Below are positions 16,195-24,385 of a stretch of 64,000 bases of DNA, piece by piece (positions within the stretch are counted from its first letter, which is position 1; every line of letters starts with the position of its first letter). The notes beneath the pieces were generated by a model. The model had not been told where the DNA came from. It worked only from the letters and a program-made list of their open reading frames with translations, and did no database searches. Where the stretch lies: positions 1-64,000 of the forward strand of contig NZ_RQFT01000007.1 of NCBI RefSeq assembly GCF_004769525.1, given 5' to 3'. Origin of the DNA: Leptospira bouyouniensis (GTDB lineage Bacteria > Spirochaetota > Leptospiria > Leptospirales > Leptospiraceae). The translations under genes were made by a program, and so were the position numbers.

Positions 16195-18267
16195 ATGAAA
16201 GAAAAAAACATTTACCTTGTCGGAAATCCAAACTGTGGTAAAACCACACTATTCAACCAACTCACAGGACTTACTCAAAAAACAGGAAACTTTAGCGGAG
16301 TTACTGTCGAAAAAAAAGAAGGGTATATATCCTTACCAAATATTGAATTAAAAATTACCGACTTACCAGGGACATACGGTCTCGGTGGGATTGCCGAAGA
16401 TAAAAAAATCGCTTATGAAGTTTTACTCAAACGCAAAGAAGATGAAGTTGTCATTTATGTATTGGATGCACTCAATTTAGAACGTGGGTTACAATTTTTG
16501 TTACAGATTATCGATATGGGTGCCCCCACTCTCGTTGTGCTAACCATGAAAGATGTTCTGGAGAAAAAAAGAATCCAGTTGGATTTAGAAAAATTAAAAC
16601 AATCTCTTGGACTACAAATTGTACTTGTGAATGCAAAATCAGGCGAAGGTATTGCCGAATTAAAATCCTTACTCGCAAAGGAAGAATCTTTTCAAAAACA
16701 AAAACGTCTTTGGAAGTGGGATGAGAAAGAAGAATCCTATCTCAATTCACTCAAACAAAAACTGAAAATCACAACAAATGAAGCAGAGTTTTTCCTAACA
16801 CAATCATTAAAATTTCTAAATGGTGACCCGCATTTACAAGACAACCGTAACTTAAACCAATTCCCAATAGAAACGAAAGAACTCTTATCAAGAGAGATAG
16901 AATCTAAATCATTCCATTTTGGATACCAAGAGGAGATGATCCATCGATCTATCCTCATTAAAAAAATTATTTCCAATTCAATTTTTTACCCAAATGTAAC
17001 AAAAGGTGGATGGGAAGAGAAATTAGATCAAATTTTTTTACATCCTGTATTTGGGTTTCTCTGTTTTTTCTTACTAATGGGAATTTTGTTCCAAAGTTTA
17101 TTTAGTTTTGCTGAAATTCCTATGGACTTAATCGAAGGTGGGATCACAAAACTACAAGATTTCACTGGCTCATATTTACCTGATGGCCCACTTCGATCTT
17201 TACTCGTAGAAGGAATATTAGGTGGCGTTGGGAGTGTTGTTGTTTTTGTTCCTCAAATTGCTTTATTATTTTTGTTCATTGGAGTCTTAGAAGAATCTGG
17301 TTATTTAGCTCGTGCTAGTTTTTTAATGGATCGATTGATGGGAAAATTTGGTCTCTCAGGAAAATCGTTTATCCCTCTACTTTCCTCGGCGGCTTGTGCT
17401 GTACCTGCCATCCTTGGAACAAGAACAATCGAAAACAAATCGGATCGATTCACAACGATTATGGTTTCACCACTGATTATGTGCTCTGCAAGATACCCAG
17501 TTTATATATTAATCGTCGGAACTGTATTTAGTTACCCCCCTATTTTTGGTATCTTTAATGTCCAAGGATTTGTATTGTTTTCTATGTTCTTTTTGGGCAT
17601 GGCCGTGAGTTTTACATTTGCTCTCATTTTTCGGAAAACTGTATTTAAAGAAAATGCATCATACTTTGTGATGGAATTACCAAGATACAATCTACCATCT
17701 ATCAAAAGTTTGTTTTTTACTGTTTATGGAAAAGTGAAATCCTTTTTAGCAACAGCGGGACAAATCATTCTTTATATCTCAATATTACTTTGGTTTCTAA
17801 GTCACTTCCCCGCAGAGTATAAAGACGAAGTTTGGAAAACTAGCCCTATCGAATCCTCTTATATCGGTCGTGTAGGTAAGGTGATGGAACCTGCAATTGC
17901 CCCACTCGGATTTGATTGGAAAATTGGAATCTCAATTCTAACTTCCTTTGCTGCAAGAGAAGTGATGGTATCCACCTTAGCTGTATTATATGGATCAGAA
18001 GAGGAAGGTGAGGAATCAGAATCTTTGCGAGAAACATTACGTGCTGACAAAAAATCGGATGGATCTTTTGTTTGGACTCCGCTTACAGGGATCTCACTCC
18101 TACTGTTTTTTGCCTTTGCAAGCCAATGTATGTCCACTCTTGCTGTCACAAAAAAGGAAACCGGTAGTTTGTTATGGCCCACAGTCCAGTTCCTATATAT
18201 GACTACGCTTGCAATATCAACATCCTTTATCGTATACCAATTAGGAAAAATTTTAGGATTTGTTTAA
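16195..18267 (+). CDS. feoB: ferrous iron transport protein B
   Basis: FeoB imports Fe2+ through the inner membrane. The 690-aa protein has an N-terminal G domain with G1 GNPNCGKTT (10-18), G3 DLPG (56-59) and G4 at 117-120. The membrane part begins near residue 285, with the Gate motif cysteine region SSAACAVPAILGTRTIEN and a second Gate with MVSPLIMCSARYPVY. The G4 motif reads TMKD, whereas most FeoB proteins have N-x-x-D; the Asn that contacts guanine is replaced, which might loosen nucleotide specificity. The protein is shorter than the E. coli one (~770 aa). It follows feoA by two bases. Confidence 0.96.
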   Translation: MKEKNIYLVGNPNCGKTTLFNQLTGLTQKTGNFSGVTVEKKEGYISLPNIELKITDLPGTYGLGGIAEDKKIAYEVLLKRKEDEVVIYVLDALNLERGLQFLLQIIDMGAPTLVVLTMKDVLEKKRIQLDLEKLKQSLGLQIVLVNAKSGEGIAELKSLLAKEESFQKQKRLWKWDEKEESYLNSLKQKLKITTNEAEFFLTQSLKFLNGDPHLQDNRNLNQFPIETKELLSREIESKSFHFGYQEEMIHRSILIKKIISNSIFYPNVTKGGWEEKLDQIFLHPVFGFLCFFLLMGILFQSLFSFAEIPMDLIEGGITKLQDFTGSYLPDGPLRSLLVEGILGGVGSVVVFVPQIALLFLFIGVLEESGYLARASFLMDRLMGKFGLSGKSFIPLLSSAACAVPAILGTRTIENKSDRFTTIMVSPLIMCSARYPVYILIVGTVFSYPPIFGIFNVQGFVLFSMFFLGMAVSFTFALIFRKTVFKENASYFVMELPRYNLPSIKSLFFTVYGKVKSFLATAGQIILYISILLWFLSHFPAEYKDEVWKTSPIESSYIGRVGKVMEPAIAPLGFDWKIGISILTSFAAREVMVSTLAVLYGSEEEGEESESLRETLRADKKSDGSFVWTPLTGISLLLFFAFASQCMSTLAVTKKETGSLLWPTVQFLYMTTLAISTSFIVYQLGKILGFV

Positions 18268-18297
18268 TCTGCCGACAATGAAAATTAGAGGCACACT

Positions 18298-19290
18298 TTG
18301 GATTTTCATATTGGCAAAAAAACTCTTACAAGAAACTCAGAACCATATTTAGTCGCAGAAATTGGACTGAACCACAACGCTAACTTAGAAATTGGGAAAC
18401 GAACGATTGAAAAAGCAAAAGAATCGGGCGCTCATGCTGTAAAATTCCAAACTTACATTACAGAAGAGTTCATTGATGCCACAAACCCTGAAGTAAAATT
18501 TCTATTTGATATCTTCAAACAATACGAGCTAAATGAATCTTTCCACAAAGAATTCCAAAAAACGGCATTGGATCTTGGACTTGATTTTTTTTCTACGCCA
18601 TTATGTGATTCAGCAGTGGATTTGTTATCAAATCTAAACGTTCCTATTTTTAAAATTGCTTCAGGAGACATTGTCAACTTACCTTTGTTAAACAAAGTTT
18701 TCCAAACCAAAAAACCAATTATTGTATCCACTGGTGCAGCATTACCTGAAGAAGTGGTACGAGCTATTTCAAAATTTCAAACTGAAAAGGTAGAAGTATG
18801 TCTCCTTCATTGTGTTTCGATGTATCCAACACCCATTGACAAAGTGAATTTAAAATCCATTCCTTATTATTTGGATACGACAGAGTATGTAGTTGGATTC
18901 AGCGACCATTCGGACGGAACACTCGCATCAAATCTTGCCATTGGTTTCGGAGCTGTTGTCATTGAAAAACATTTCACATTAGATCGAAATTTAGATGGAC
19001 CAGACCATACAATTTCTATGGATCCTATTTCATTTAAAAAACTAGCAGAAGAAACCAAACAAAGTTTTTTAATGCGTGGTGAGTATGGAAAAAATACCCA
19101 TAAAGAAGAAACCGGTGGTTGGTTTTATGGAAGAAGGTCTTTGTACAAACAAAATCAATCAGTGCTGAGCCTTAGGCCTGCTCTTCACACAAAAGACAAA
19201 ACAGTTTTAAATTCTTGGGATTTAGATTTAGTTGGAGATCCTTCCAATTTACCGGAAGGACCCATCCGATTGGCACCTATCAAAAAATAG
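18298..19290 (+). CDS. NeuB-family sialic/nonulosonic acid synthase-like protein
   Basis: This 330-aa TIM-barrel protein of the NeuB/SpsE family condenses phosphoenolpyruvate with an N-acetyl amino sugar to give a nine-carbon nonulosonic acid. Family marks are VAEIGLNHNANLEIGK, AVKFQTY, FFSTPLCDSAVDLL, KIASGDI, VSTGAA, LLHCVSMYPTP, GFSDHSDGTL and EKHFTLDRNLDGPDHTISMDP. The C-terminal antifreeze-like part is short but contains GRRSLY. The start is a TTG with AGAGG seven bases upstream; a nearby ATG at 18278 is out of frame. It lies 30 bases after feoB. The product is probably a surface sugar; I see no partner biosynthesis genes here. Confidence 0.88.
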   Translation: MDFHIGKKTLTRNSEPYLVAEIGLNHNANLEIGKRTIEKAKESGAHAVKFQTYITEEFIDATNPEVKFLFDIFKQYELNESFHKEFQKTALDLGLDFFSTPLCDSAVDLLSNLNVPIFKIASGDIVNLPLLNKVFQTKKPIIVSTGAALPEEVVRAISKFQTEKVEVCLLHCVSMYPTPIDKVNLKSIPYYLDTTEYVVGFSDHSDGTLASNLAIGFGAVVIEKHFTLDRNLDGPDHTISMDPISFKKLAEETKQSFLMRGEYGKNTHKEETGGWFYGRRSLYKQNQSVLSLRPALHTKDKTVLNSWDLDLVGDPSNLPEGPIRLAPIKK

Positions 19291-19302
19291 GCGCCATTTG
19301 TG

Positions 19303-20535
19303 TTACATCTTTTGGATGATTTGTTCCAGTAAAGTTTTTAAGAACACAGGGTTTGGCGTTCCACTTTCAATTTTTCGATCATTGATGTAAAGAGAAGGAG
19401 TTGATTGAATATTTAATTTCTCTGCTTCATCAATCTCTGCATTCAATTGATTTTGAGCTTCCTTTGATGCCATACATGTTTTGAGGGAGTTCACATTGAG
19501 TCCAATGAGGTTCCCTAAATTGACAACACTTGCACCAGAATGAGCCACACCTTTTTCTAAGTTATCATACAAACCACGATACATTGGTTCAAATTTTCCT
19601 TGTTTGTCCGCACAAATTGCAGCCATGGCAGCAATACAAGAAGTAGCCCCAGGTCTAGGTTGTTGCATAAGTCGATTACAAGAGCCATCTAAAGGAAAAT
19701 TTTTATACACAACCTTTACCATTCCATCATATTCAGAAAGTACCGTATGTAAAATATGACTTGTGTGGAGGCAGTGCCCACAATTGTAATCAGCATACTT
19801 TACAATTGTGATAGGTGCGTCTTTTTTCCCAATACTAGGAGACCCTTGCGTTTTGATTCCAAGTGTTGGCTCTAAAAAGAAAGCATCAATTTTTGTTTGT
19901 ATTTCTTTAGAATCCATTCCTCTCGAAGTTGCGAGTGTGTTAGAGGACTCTCCCTTCACCCACATTTTGCTCGAAGCAAAACCAACTGAAAAACTAAAAA
20001 AGAATACAAGTCCAAATGTCGCATAACCATCCTTAATCGAAGAAGGAATGTCTAATTTTGGTTTTCCTTCTGTTTTCCATAATAAGTAAAGAATTACAAG
20101 CAAAGTAATCGTTACAATGTATGTGATAAAACACAATTGGCAGATGGTGCCAATGATCCCAACAGATATTCCAAATAAGATGAGATCAAAGAAAAGTCCT
20201 AATGCTAAAACAGGAAAGAGGAGAGAAATTAGTTTGGACACTTCATCTGAACTAGAACTTTTTGATATAAGGTAAAAAACATACACAACTAACCCATAAA
20301 ATCCAAATCCAAGCAAAGCGATTGGAACATTCCCGAGGAATGGAATTCCAGGGATTGCGGAATAAGAACTTTCTGCTACTTTTAAACAAGAATCTCCACC
20401 ACCTAATGCAGAACAAGCGGCACCTGCGACATTATCTGTCCCAATACCAAAATACTCAACTGCCAATAGGAAAGAAAAAAGAAGTCCTAAAACCCCTACG
20501 ACGAGTCCACCGATTGCCAAATTTTTACGATTCAT
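19303..20535 (-). CDS. VKOR-DsbA fusion (disulfide bond formation)
   Basis: The 410-aa protein combines a vitamin K epoxide reductase-like membrane part (about 1-155) with a periplasmic thioredoxin-fold part (about 225-410). VKOR features are the loop cysteines C41 and C50 and the CQLC active site (C132, C135) in a membrane helix. The DsbA-like part has CGHC (C252, C255) in KYADYNCGHC. Such fusions replace the DsbA/DsbB pair and pass electrons from secreted proteins to quinones. The gene begins three bases after the hisA stop and probably shares its transcript, though the functions are unrelated. Exported Cys-rich proteins in this window are plausible clients. Confidence 0.93.
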   Translation of the reverse strand: MNRKNLAIGGLVVGVLGLLFSFLLAVEYFGIGTDNVAGAACSALGGGDSCLKVAESSYSAIPGIPFLGNVPIALLGFGFYGLVVYVFYLISKSSSSDEVSKLISLLFPVLALGLFFDLILFGISVGIIGTICQLCFITYIVTITLLVILYLLWKTEGKPKLDIPSSIKDGYATFGLVFFFSFSVGFASSKMWVKGESSNTLATSRGMDSKEIQTKIDAFFLEPTLGIKTQGSPSIGKKDAPITIVKYADYNCGHCLHTSHILHTVLSEYDGMVKVVYKNFPLDGSCNRLMQQPRPGATSCIAAMAAICADKQGKFEPMYRGLYDNLEKGVAHSGASVVNLGNLIGLNVNSLKTCMASKEAQNQLNAEIDEAEKLNIQSTPSLYINDRKIESGTPNPVFLKTLLEQIIQKM

Positions 20536-20537
20536 TT

Positions 20538-21281
20538 CTATTTTTCCCTCTTTTGATTTAGAATCCTGATACTTTCTTTTAGATCTAATTTTCCTTCATA
20601 AATGGCTTTTCCTGTGATGGCACCAAACAATTTTCCATCGGTTTGGTCATACAGTTCCACCAAATCCTGAGTGGAGGAAACACCTCCAGATGCAACGAGT
20701 TGTAAATCTGGAAATTCAGTGAGTAATTCCTTATATAAATGGGTACTCGGACCTTCCATCATCCCATCTCTTGCGATATCTGTAAAAATCACATGGCGAA
20801 TTCCCATCGCATACATCGTATTTAAAAAATCTTTATATAAGATCCCTGAGTTGGTCTCCCAACCTTTGGTGCGCACATAACCATTTTTAGCATCTACTCC
20901 AATGACAATTCGGTTTTGGCCAAACAAAGAAAGTCCTTTTTCAACTATCTTAGGATCTTCGACAGCTATCGTTCCTAAAATAAACCTTGAGACTCCTAAA
21001 CCATCATAAAACTTCATGTTATCGACGGATCGAATACCACCACCTAACTCAAGATCTACGGAACATTTTTCTTTTATTTTTTTGATTGTTTTTTCATTTT
21101 CCGATTTACCTGTCTTAGCTGCATTAAGATCTACAATGTGAATCAAGGTAGCACCTTGTTCTTCAAACACTTGGATCATTTTTTCAGGTGATGAAGAATA
21201 AACAGTTTTTTTAGAATAGTCTCCTTGTAAAAGGCGGACAGCTTCGTTATCGAGTAAATCAATTGCAGGTAATACTAACAT
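20538..21281 (-). CDS. hisA: HisA, ProFAR isomerase (histidine biosynthesis)
   Basis: HisA catalyses the Amadori rearrangement of ProFAR to PRFAR in histidine synthesis. The 247-aa TIM barrel has the catalytic aspartate in [60 protein letters not shown] with the second catalytic Asp, and VASGGVSS phosphate-binding motifs. The start codon overlaps the hisH stop by one base (TAATG). The expected partner hisF is not next to it. Confidence 0.97.
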   Translation of the reverse strand: MLVLPAIDLLDNEAVRLLQGDYSKKTVYSSSPEKMIQVFEEQGATLIHIVDLNAAKTGKSENEKTIKKIKEKCSVDLELGGGIRSVDNMKFYDGLGVSRFILGTIAVEDPKIVEKGLSLFGQNRIVIGVDAKNGYVRTKGWETNSGILYKDFLNTMYAMGIRHVIFTDIARDGMMEGPSTHLYKELLTEFPDLQLVASGGVSSTQDLVELYDQTDGKLFGAITGKAIYEGKLDLKESIRILNQKREK

Positions 21282-21907
21282 TAGAGTTCTATGAAATTTT
21301 TCAGGATTCCCAGTCCTAGTTTGTCTGATTTTTCAGGGTGGAACTGAGTTCCAAATACGGTTTCCTTTTCCACAACTGCTGGAAAGGATTCCCCGTAATA
21401 ATGACAATTAGCAGTGATGTCCAACCTGTCCACTCCCACTGGTCGATAGGAATGGATGAAATACATAAAGGATTCGCTAGGAATTCCCTTTAGTAGTTTG
21501 GTATTTTTTTGTTTGATATCAAAGAGTTTGTTCCAACCCATATGAGGTACTTTTAAATTTGATTTCCCTTCAAACTTTCGAATCTTCCCTCGTATAAGAC
21601 CAAGCCCCGAAATTGTCGATCCAGGTTTACTTGTTTCATCAGAATCTTCGAATAACACTTGGTAACCGATACAAATCCCAAACAAATATTTTTTTCTAGC
21701 GATATGGTCTTTGATTAGAGTATCAAAACCTAGTTCGTTAAGGTTTTGCATTGCTTTGTCAAAATGGCCATCACCAGGCAAAATGATTTTGTCTGCTTGT
21801 TTTACTTGATTTGGATCGTTTGTGAAAACAAAATCATCTGTATAAAGAGAAACAGCTTTTAATAAGGAATGGATATTTCCCATTCCAAAATCTAAAACTG
21901 CAATCAC
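21281..21907 (-). CDS. hisH: HisH, glutaminase subunit of imidazole glycerol phosphate synthase
   Basis: This 208-aa class I glutamine amidotransferase feeds ammonia to HisF. Visible are [14 protein letters not shown] at the N-terminus, [11 protein letters not shown], the nucleophile cysteine in [10 protein letters not shown] (about 80) and the His-Glu pair in [13 protein letters not shown] (about 190). It overlaps hisB by four bases (ATGA) and hisA by one. HisF must be encoded elsewhere in the genome for the complex to form. Confidence 0.97.
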   Translation of the reverse strand: MIAVLDFGMGNIHSLLKAVSLYTDDFVFTNDPNQVKQADKIILPGDGHFDKAMQNLNELGFDTLIKDHIARKKYLFGICIGYQVLFEDSDETSKPGSTISGLGLIRGKIRKFEGKSNLKVPHMGWNKLFDIKQKNTKLLKGIPSESFMYFIHSYRPVGVDRLDITANCHYYGESFPAVVEKETVFGTQFHPEKSDKLGLGILKNFIEL

Positions 21908-22497
21908 TCGAGCATTCCCTTGGTCGATGGGATTTGGTCTTTGGCACTAGTATCAATTGCGATTGCTTGTCTTAATGCTTTGCCTAATGCTTTAAAAATA
22001 GACTCATGGATGTGGTGTCTATTTTCGCCGTAGTGAACCACTACATGTAAATTCATTTTTGCGTTAAGTGCAAGTTTCTGCAAAAACTCTAACGTGAGTT
22101 CGGCGTCATAAATTCCAAATTTCCCATCAAGCGTAGGACCAGTGTATTTAAAATAAAATCTTCCGCCAAGGTCGACAGCAACGGTTGTCAAAACTTCGTC
22201 CATCGGGAGTGTAAAATTTCCATACCGAAAAATCCCTTTTTTGTCCCCGAGTTGGTTATGGATCATTTGTCCCAGTAAGATCGCTGTATCTTCCACAGAG
22301 TGGTGGCAATCGATACCGATATCACCGCGGAGTTTTAAATCCATATCGATGAGACCGTGTTTAGCAATGTGTGAGAGCATATGCTCAAAAAAAGGGATTT
22401 CTGTATCAAATGCGTAAACACCACTGCCTCGGAGGTTTAGGTCCAAGCGGATGTCCGTTTCGGATGTTTTTCTGGATTCCACCATATTCCTAAGCAT
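21904..22497 (-). CDS. hisB: HisB, imidazoleglycerol-phosphate dehydratase
   Basis: This is a 197-aa monofunctional IGP dehydratase. The duplicated metal-binding pattern is present: [18 protein letters not shown] and [14 protein letters not shown] in the first half, [23 protein letters not shown] in the second. It begins [16 protein letters not shown]; either ATG (22497 or 22485) is possible and neither has a convincing ribosome site. It heads the hisB-hisH-hisA set, with four-base overlap to hisH. No phosphatase domain is fused, in contrast to E. coli HisB. Confidence 0.96.
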   Translation of the reverse strand: MLRNMVESRKTSETDIRLDLNLRGSGVYAFDTEIPFFEHMLSHIAKHGLIDMDLKLRGDIGIDCHHSVEDTAILLGQMIHNQLGDKKGIFRYGNFTLPMDEVLTTVAVDLGGRFYFKYTGPTLDGKFGIYDAELTLEFLQKLALNAKMNLHVVVHYGENRHHIHESIFKALGKALRQAIAIDTSAKDQIPSTKGMLE

Positions 22498-22539
22498 GTT
22501 TGGTAGAAAACCCAGCTGTCAAGAGAGAATGTATAAGAT

Positions 22540-22650
22540 TTACGTTGCGAGGCTCAAAACACCAACCAAATTATAACCGATAAAAACCCAAAAACAATAA
22601 ACCAAGGCTATGACAACAAAAACCAAAATTCGTTTCCAACGTGCGTTCAA
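22540..22650 (-). CDS. 36-aa single-pass membrane peptide, unannotated small ORF
   Basis: I found a short reading frame in the gap upstream of hisB. It starts with TTG at 22648-22650, preceded at six bases' spacing by AGAGGG, a strong ribosome site for this genome. The peptide begins MNARWKRILVFVVIALV and ends LVGVLSLAT, with a basic N-terminus, a 17-18-residue hydrophobic helix containing YCFW, and a short outer part. This is the layout of an N-in single-span peptide. It is on the strand of its neighbours and could be cotranscribed with hisB and with the gene before it. No family is recognised. The good ribosome site, composition and position make it credible. Confidence 0.5.
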   Translation of the reverse strand: MNARWKRILVFVVIALVYCFWVFIGYNLVGVLSLAT

Positions 22651-22735
22651 AAATGTCCCTCTATCTGGACTAACAAATCACGTAAAAAACCTTCTCAGTT
22701 TTTTTTAGGAAATTGGATCTTTTTTTTACGTTTTT

Positions 22736-23203
22736 TTATTTTCCAAATCTTTGGTTGAACATTCGTATCAGTTCCGAAATGGAATCCTCTACATATTTAA
22801 AGTGTTTTGGTTTCATGGGGTCAAGAGGCATCATATCATGGATTTTTTTGTAACGATCAAAAGACTCTCTGATGTATTCCAAGTATTTTTGGCTCGTAAT
22901 CCCATACCGTTTGAAAAGGGATTCATTTTCAACAAACATCCGTTTGAATTCATCCGCATAATTGCCATCATTCAAAAAATAAAATCGTAAGTCTGTTTTT
23001 GCCTGGGAAAAGGCGATATCAATGTTTGTGATGAATTTGGATGATTTGGAAGTTTCTGTACTGACTTGGCTTTGAGAAGATAATTTTGCAGCCACTTGTT
23101 CAATTGCCTTTTGTTCGGAAACTCGTTTTTCTTTTTCGAAGTCTTTTGCTAATTTTTCGCGCTTTAACACCTCTTCCACAGAGGACTTTTTTTCATCTGG
23201 CAT
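22736..23203 (-). CDS. hypothetical coiled-coil-like cytoplasmic protein
   Basis: The 155-aa protein has a strongly charged N-terminal third (KKSSVEEVLKREKLAKDFEKEKRVSEQKAIEQ pattern, likely helical) and an alpha-helical C-terminal half with aromatic residues (YFLNDGNYADEFKRMFVEN, then YLEYIRESFDRYKKIHDMMPLD). It has no signal peptide, membrane segment or known motif. It starts 50 bases after the stop of the rhomboid gene and precedes the small membrane peptide and his genes on the same strand. Function unknown. Confidence 0.65.
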   Translation of the reverse strand: MPDEKKSSVEEVLKREKLAKDFEKEKRVSEQKAIEQVAAKLSSQSQVSTETSKSSKFITNIDIAFSQAKTDLRFYFLNDGNYADEFKRMFVENESLFKRYGITSQKYLEYIRESFDRYKKIHDMMPLDPMKPKHFKYVEDSISELIRMFNQRFGK

Positions 23204-23252
23204 AGTTTCATTATCCCTATCTCACAGTTGTGTCAAGGAATAAGACGAAAAA

Positions 23253-24206
23253 TTATGCCTTCGCCTTACGTAAGGCACAATTTGGCAACCATTCACACCG
23301 GAGGCAAATGGGATCCTCGGTATTATACGTAGAAGGAGGGCAAATATTGGCGTTTTCAACTTGTAGTGGTTGTAAATAATTTATTACTGAAGTACGATCC
23401 TTTTTCATCTCAATTTGTTTGAGAATGATTTCATTGGATTTCTTTTGGTCCAAAAATAAATCTTCAACTGGCATTTGTTTCGGATTTGATTGTGGAAAAG
23501 ACTCTTTTTGTTTGGTTGGTTCAAATTCCAAACTTGGTAAATAGGGAATTGCCGATGGTAAAAAATATTTAGGAAATAATTTGATAAGGGATAATGCGGT
23601 TAGGGCTCCACCTAAATGGCAAGTGCTAGAAATTTCACCATTCCCAAATTGAGAAATCAAATACCCAATGAGTAAGGCAGCCCACACTGCATTTTTTGCT
23701 TTGACTGGAATGATAAATAACAATAGTTCTGCGTTTGGATAAAAAAGACCGAATAACGCAAGTAATCCGAAGATCGCTCCTGAAGCGCCGATGGTTTGCG
23801 AAGTCATCGATTCTAAAATCGAAATCCCGCCACCTAACATTACATTTAAATAAGCTGACAATACTACAAAAATTCCAGCACCAATCTGAGATACAAAATA
23901 CAAAATCACAAACTTGGTTTTCCCAATGATAGGAATGATATGATTACCTAACATATACATACCATACATATTAAAAAAGATATGGAGAGGGAGTAATCCC
24001 ACTTCGTGTAGGAATCCATATGTGAAGACTTGCCATACCGCACCATTCAATACAAAATCAGGTGTGAGACCAAATCGAAAGACTAGTTGTTGGTTGGCAA
24101 AGTATTGTAAAAAAAAGATAAAACAATTTAGGATTAAAATAACATTTAAAGGATGTAGGATCGGATTCCCGAATAAACTGAGGCCCTGGTTTCGATTTCT
24201 ACTCAT
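23253..24206 (-). CDS. rhomboid-family intramembrane serine protease with Cys-rich tail
   Basis: The 317-aa protein has six or seven membrane helices up to about residue 215. The rhomboid catalytic pair is present: S142 in GASGAIFG and H197 in CHLGGALTAL. The helix-2 HIFFNMYGMYMLG (H75, N79) also fits. A ~100-residue cytoplasmic tail follows, ending with C-x13-C-x2-C-x5-C in ICPPSTYNTEDPIC and LRCEWLPNC. This arrangement could bind a metal or iron-sulfur cluster, unusual for rhomboids. Substrates are unknown. It begins the minus-strand group ahead of the his genes. Confidence 0.9.
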   Translation of the reverse strand: MSRNRNQGLSLFGNPILHPLNVILILNCFIFFLQYFANQQLVFRFGLTPDFVLNGAVWQVFTYGFLHEVGLLPLHIFFNMYGMYMLGNHIIPIIGKTKFVILYFVSQIGAGIFVVLSAYLNVMLGGGISILESMTSQTIGASGAIFGLLALFGLFYPNAELLLFIIPVKAKNAVWAALLIGYLISQFGNGEISSTCHLGGALTALSLIKLFPKYFLPSAIPYLPSLEFEPTKQKESFPQSNPKQMPVEDLFLDQKKSNEIILKQIEMKKDRTSVINYLQPLQVENANICPPSTYNTEDPICLRCEWLPNCALRKAKA

Positions 24207-24250
24207 GGTACTTCCAAAATTTAGAGTCTGGGGAAAGAAACAAGGGAAAT

Positions 24251-24285
24251 AAAAAAAGGGGGAATCCTTTCGAAAGCCCCCCGGG
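24251..24285 (-). terminator. terminator downstream of the Fnr-like regulator
   Basis: On the minus strand GGGGG, an inner CTTTCGAAAG hairpin and CCCCC form a stem directly followed by seven T. It lies about 100 bases beyond the regulator stop, so the regulator message has a long 3' region. Confidence 0.85.
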
Positions 24286-24291
24286 AGTGAT

Positions 24292-24363
24292 TTAAGGTAA
24301 AATCAGGCAACAGACCCTACCTTGATTATCAATCACTTCTACCATCGGATTTCTAAGGCACAT
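24292..24363 (-). CDS. possible 23-aa peptide in the regulator 3' region
   Basis: Between the Fnr-like gene and its terminator an ATG opens a frame for MCLRNPMVEVIDNQGRV followed by CCLILP. The frame is also open further upstream, across the end of the regulator gene, where it reads protein-like (SQKSPNFFSELLS). No ribosome site precedes the ATG. It could be a real small peptide, a remnant of a longer gene, or chance. Confidence 0.2.
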   Translation of the reverse strand: MCLRNPMVEVIDNQGRVCCLILP

Positions 24364-24385
24364 GCTTAATAGTTCGGAGAAAAAA

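Noticed and set aside
18278..18300. ATG at 18278 as start of the NeuB-like gene
   Set aside because: It is out of frame with the synthase; the TTG at 18298 has AGAGG at proper distance.
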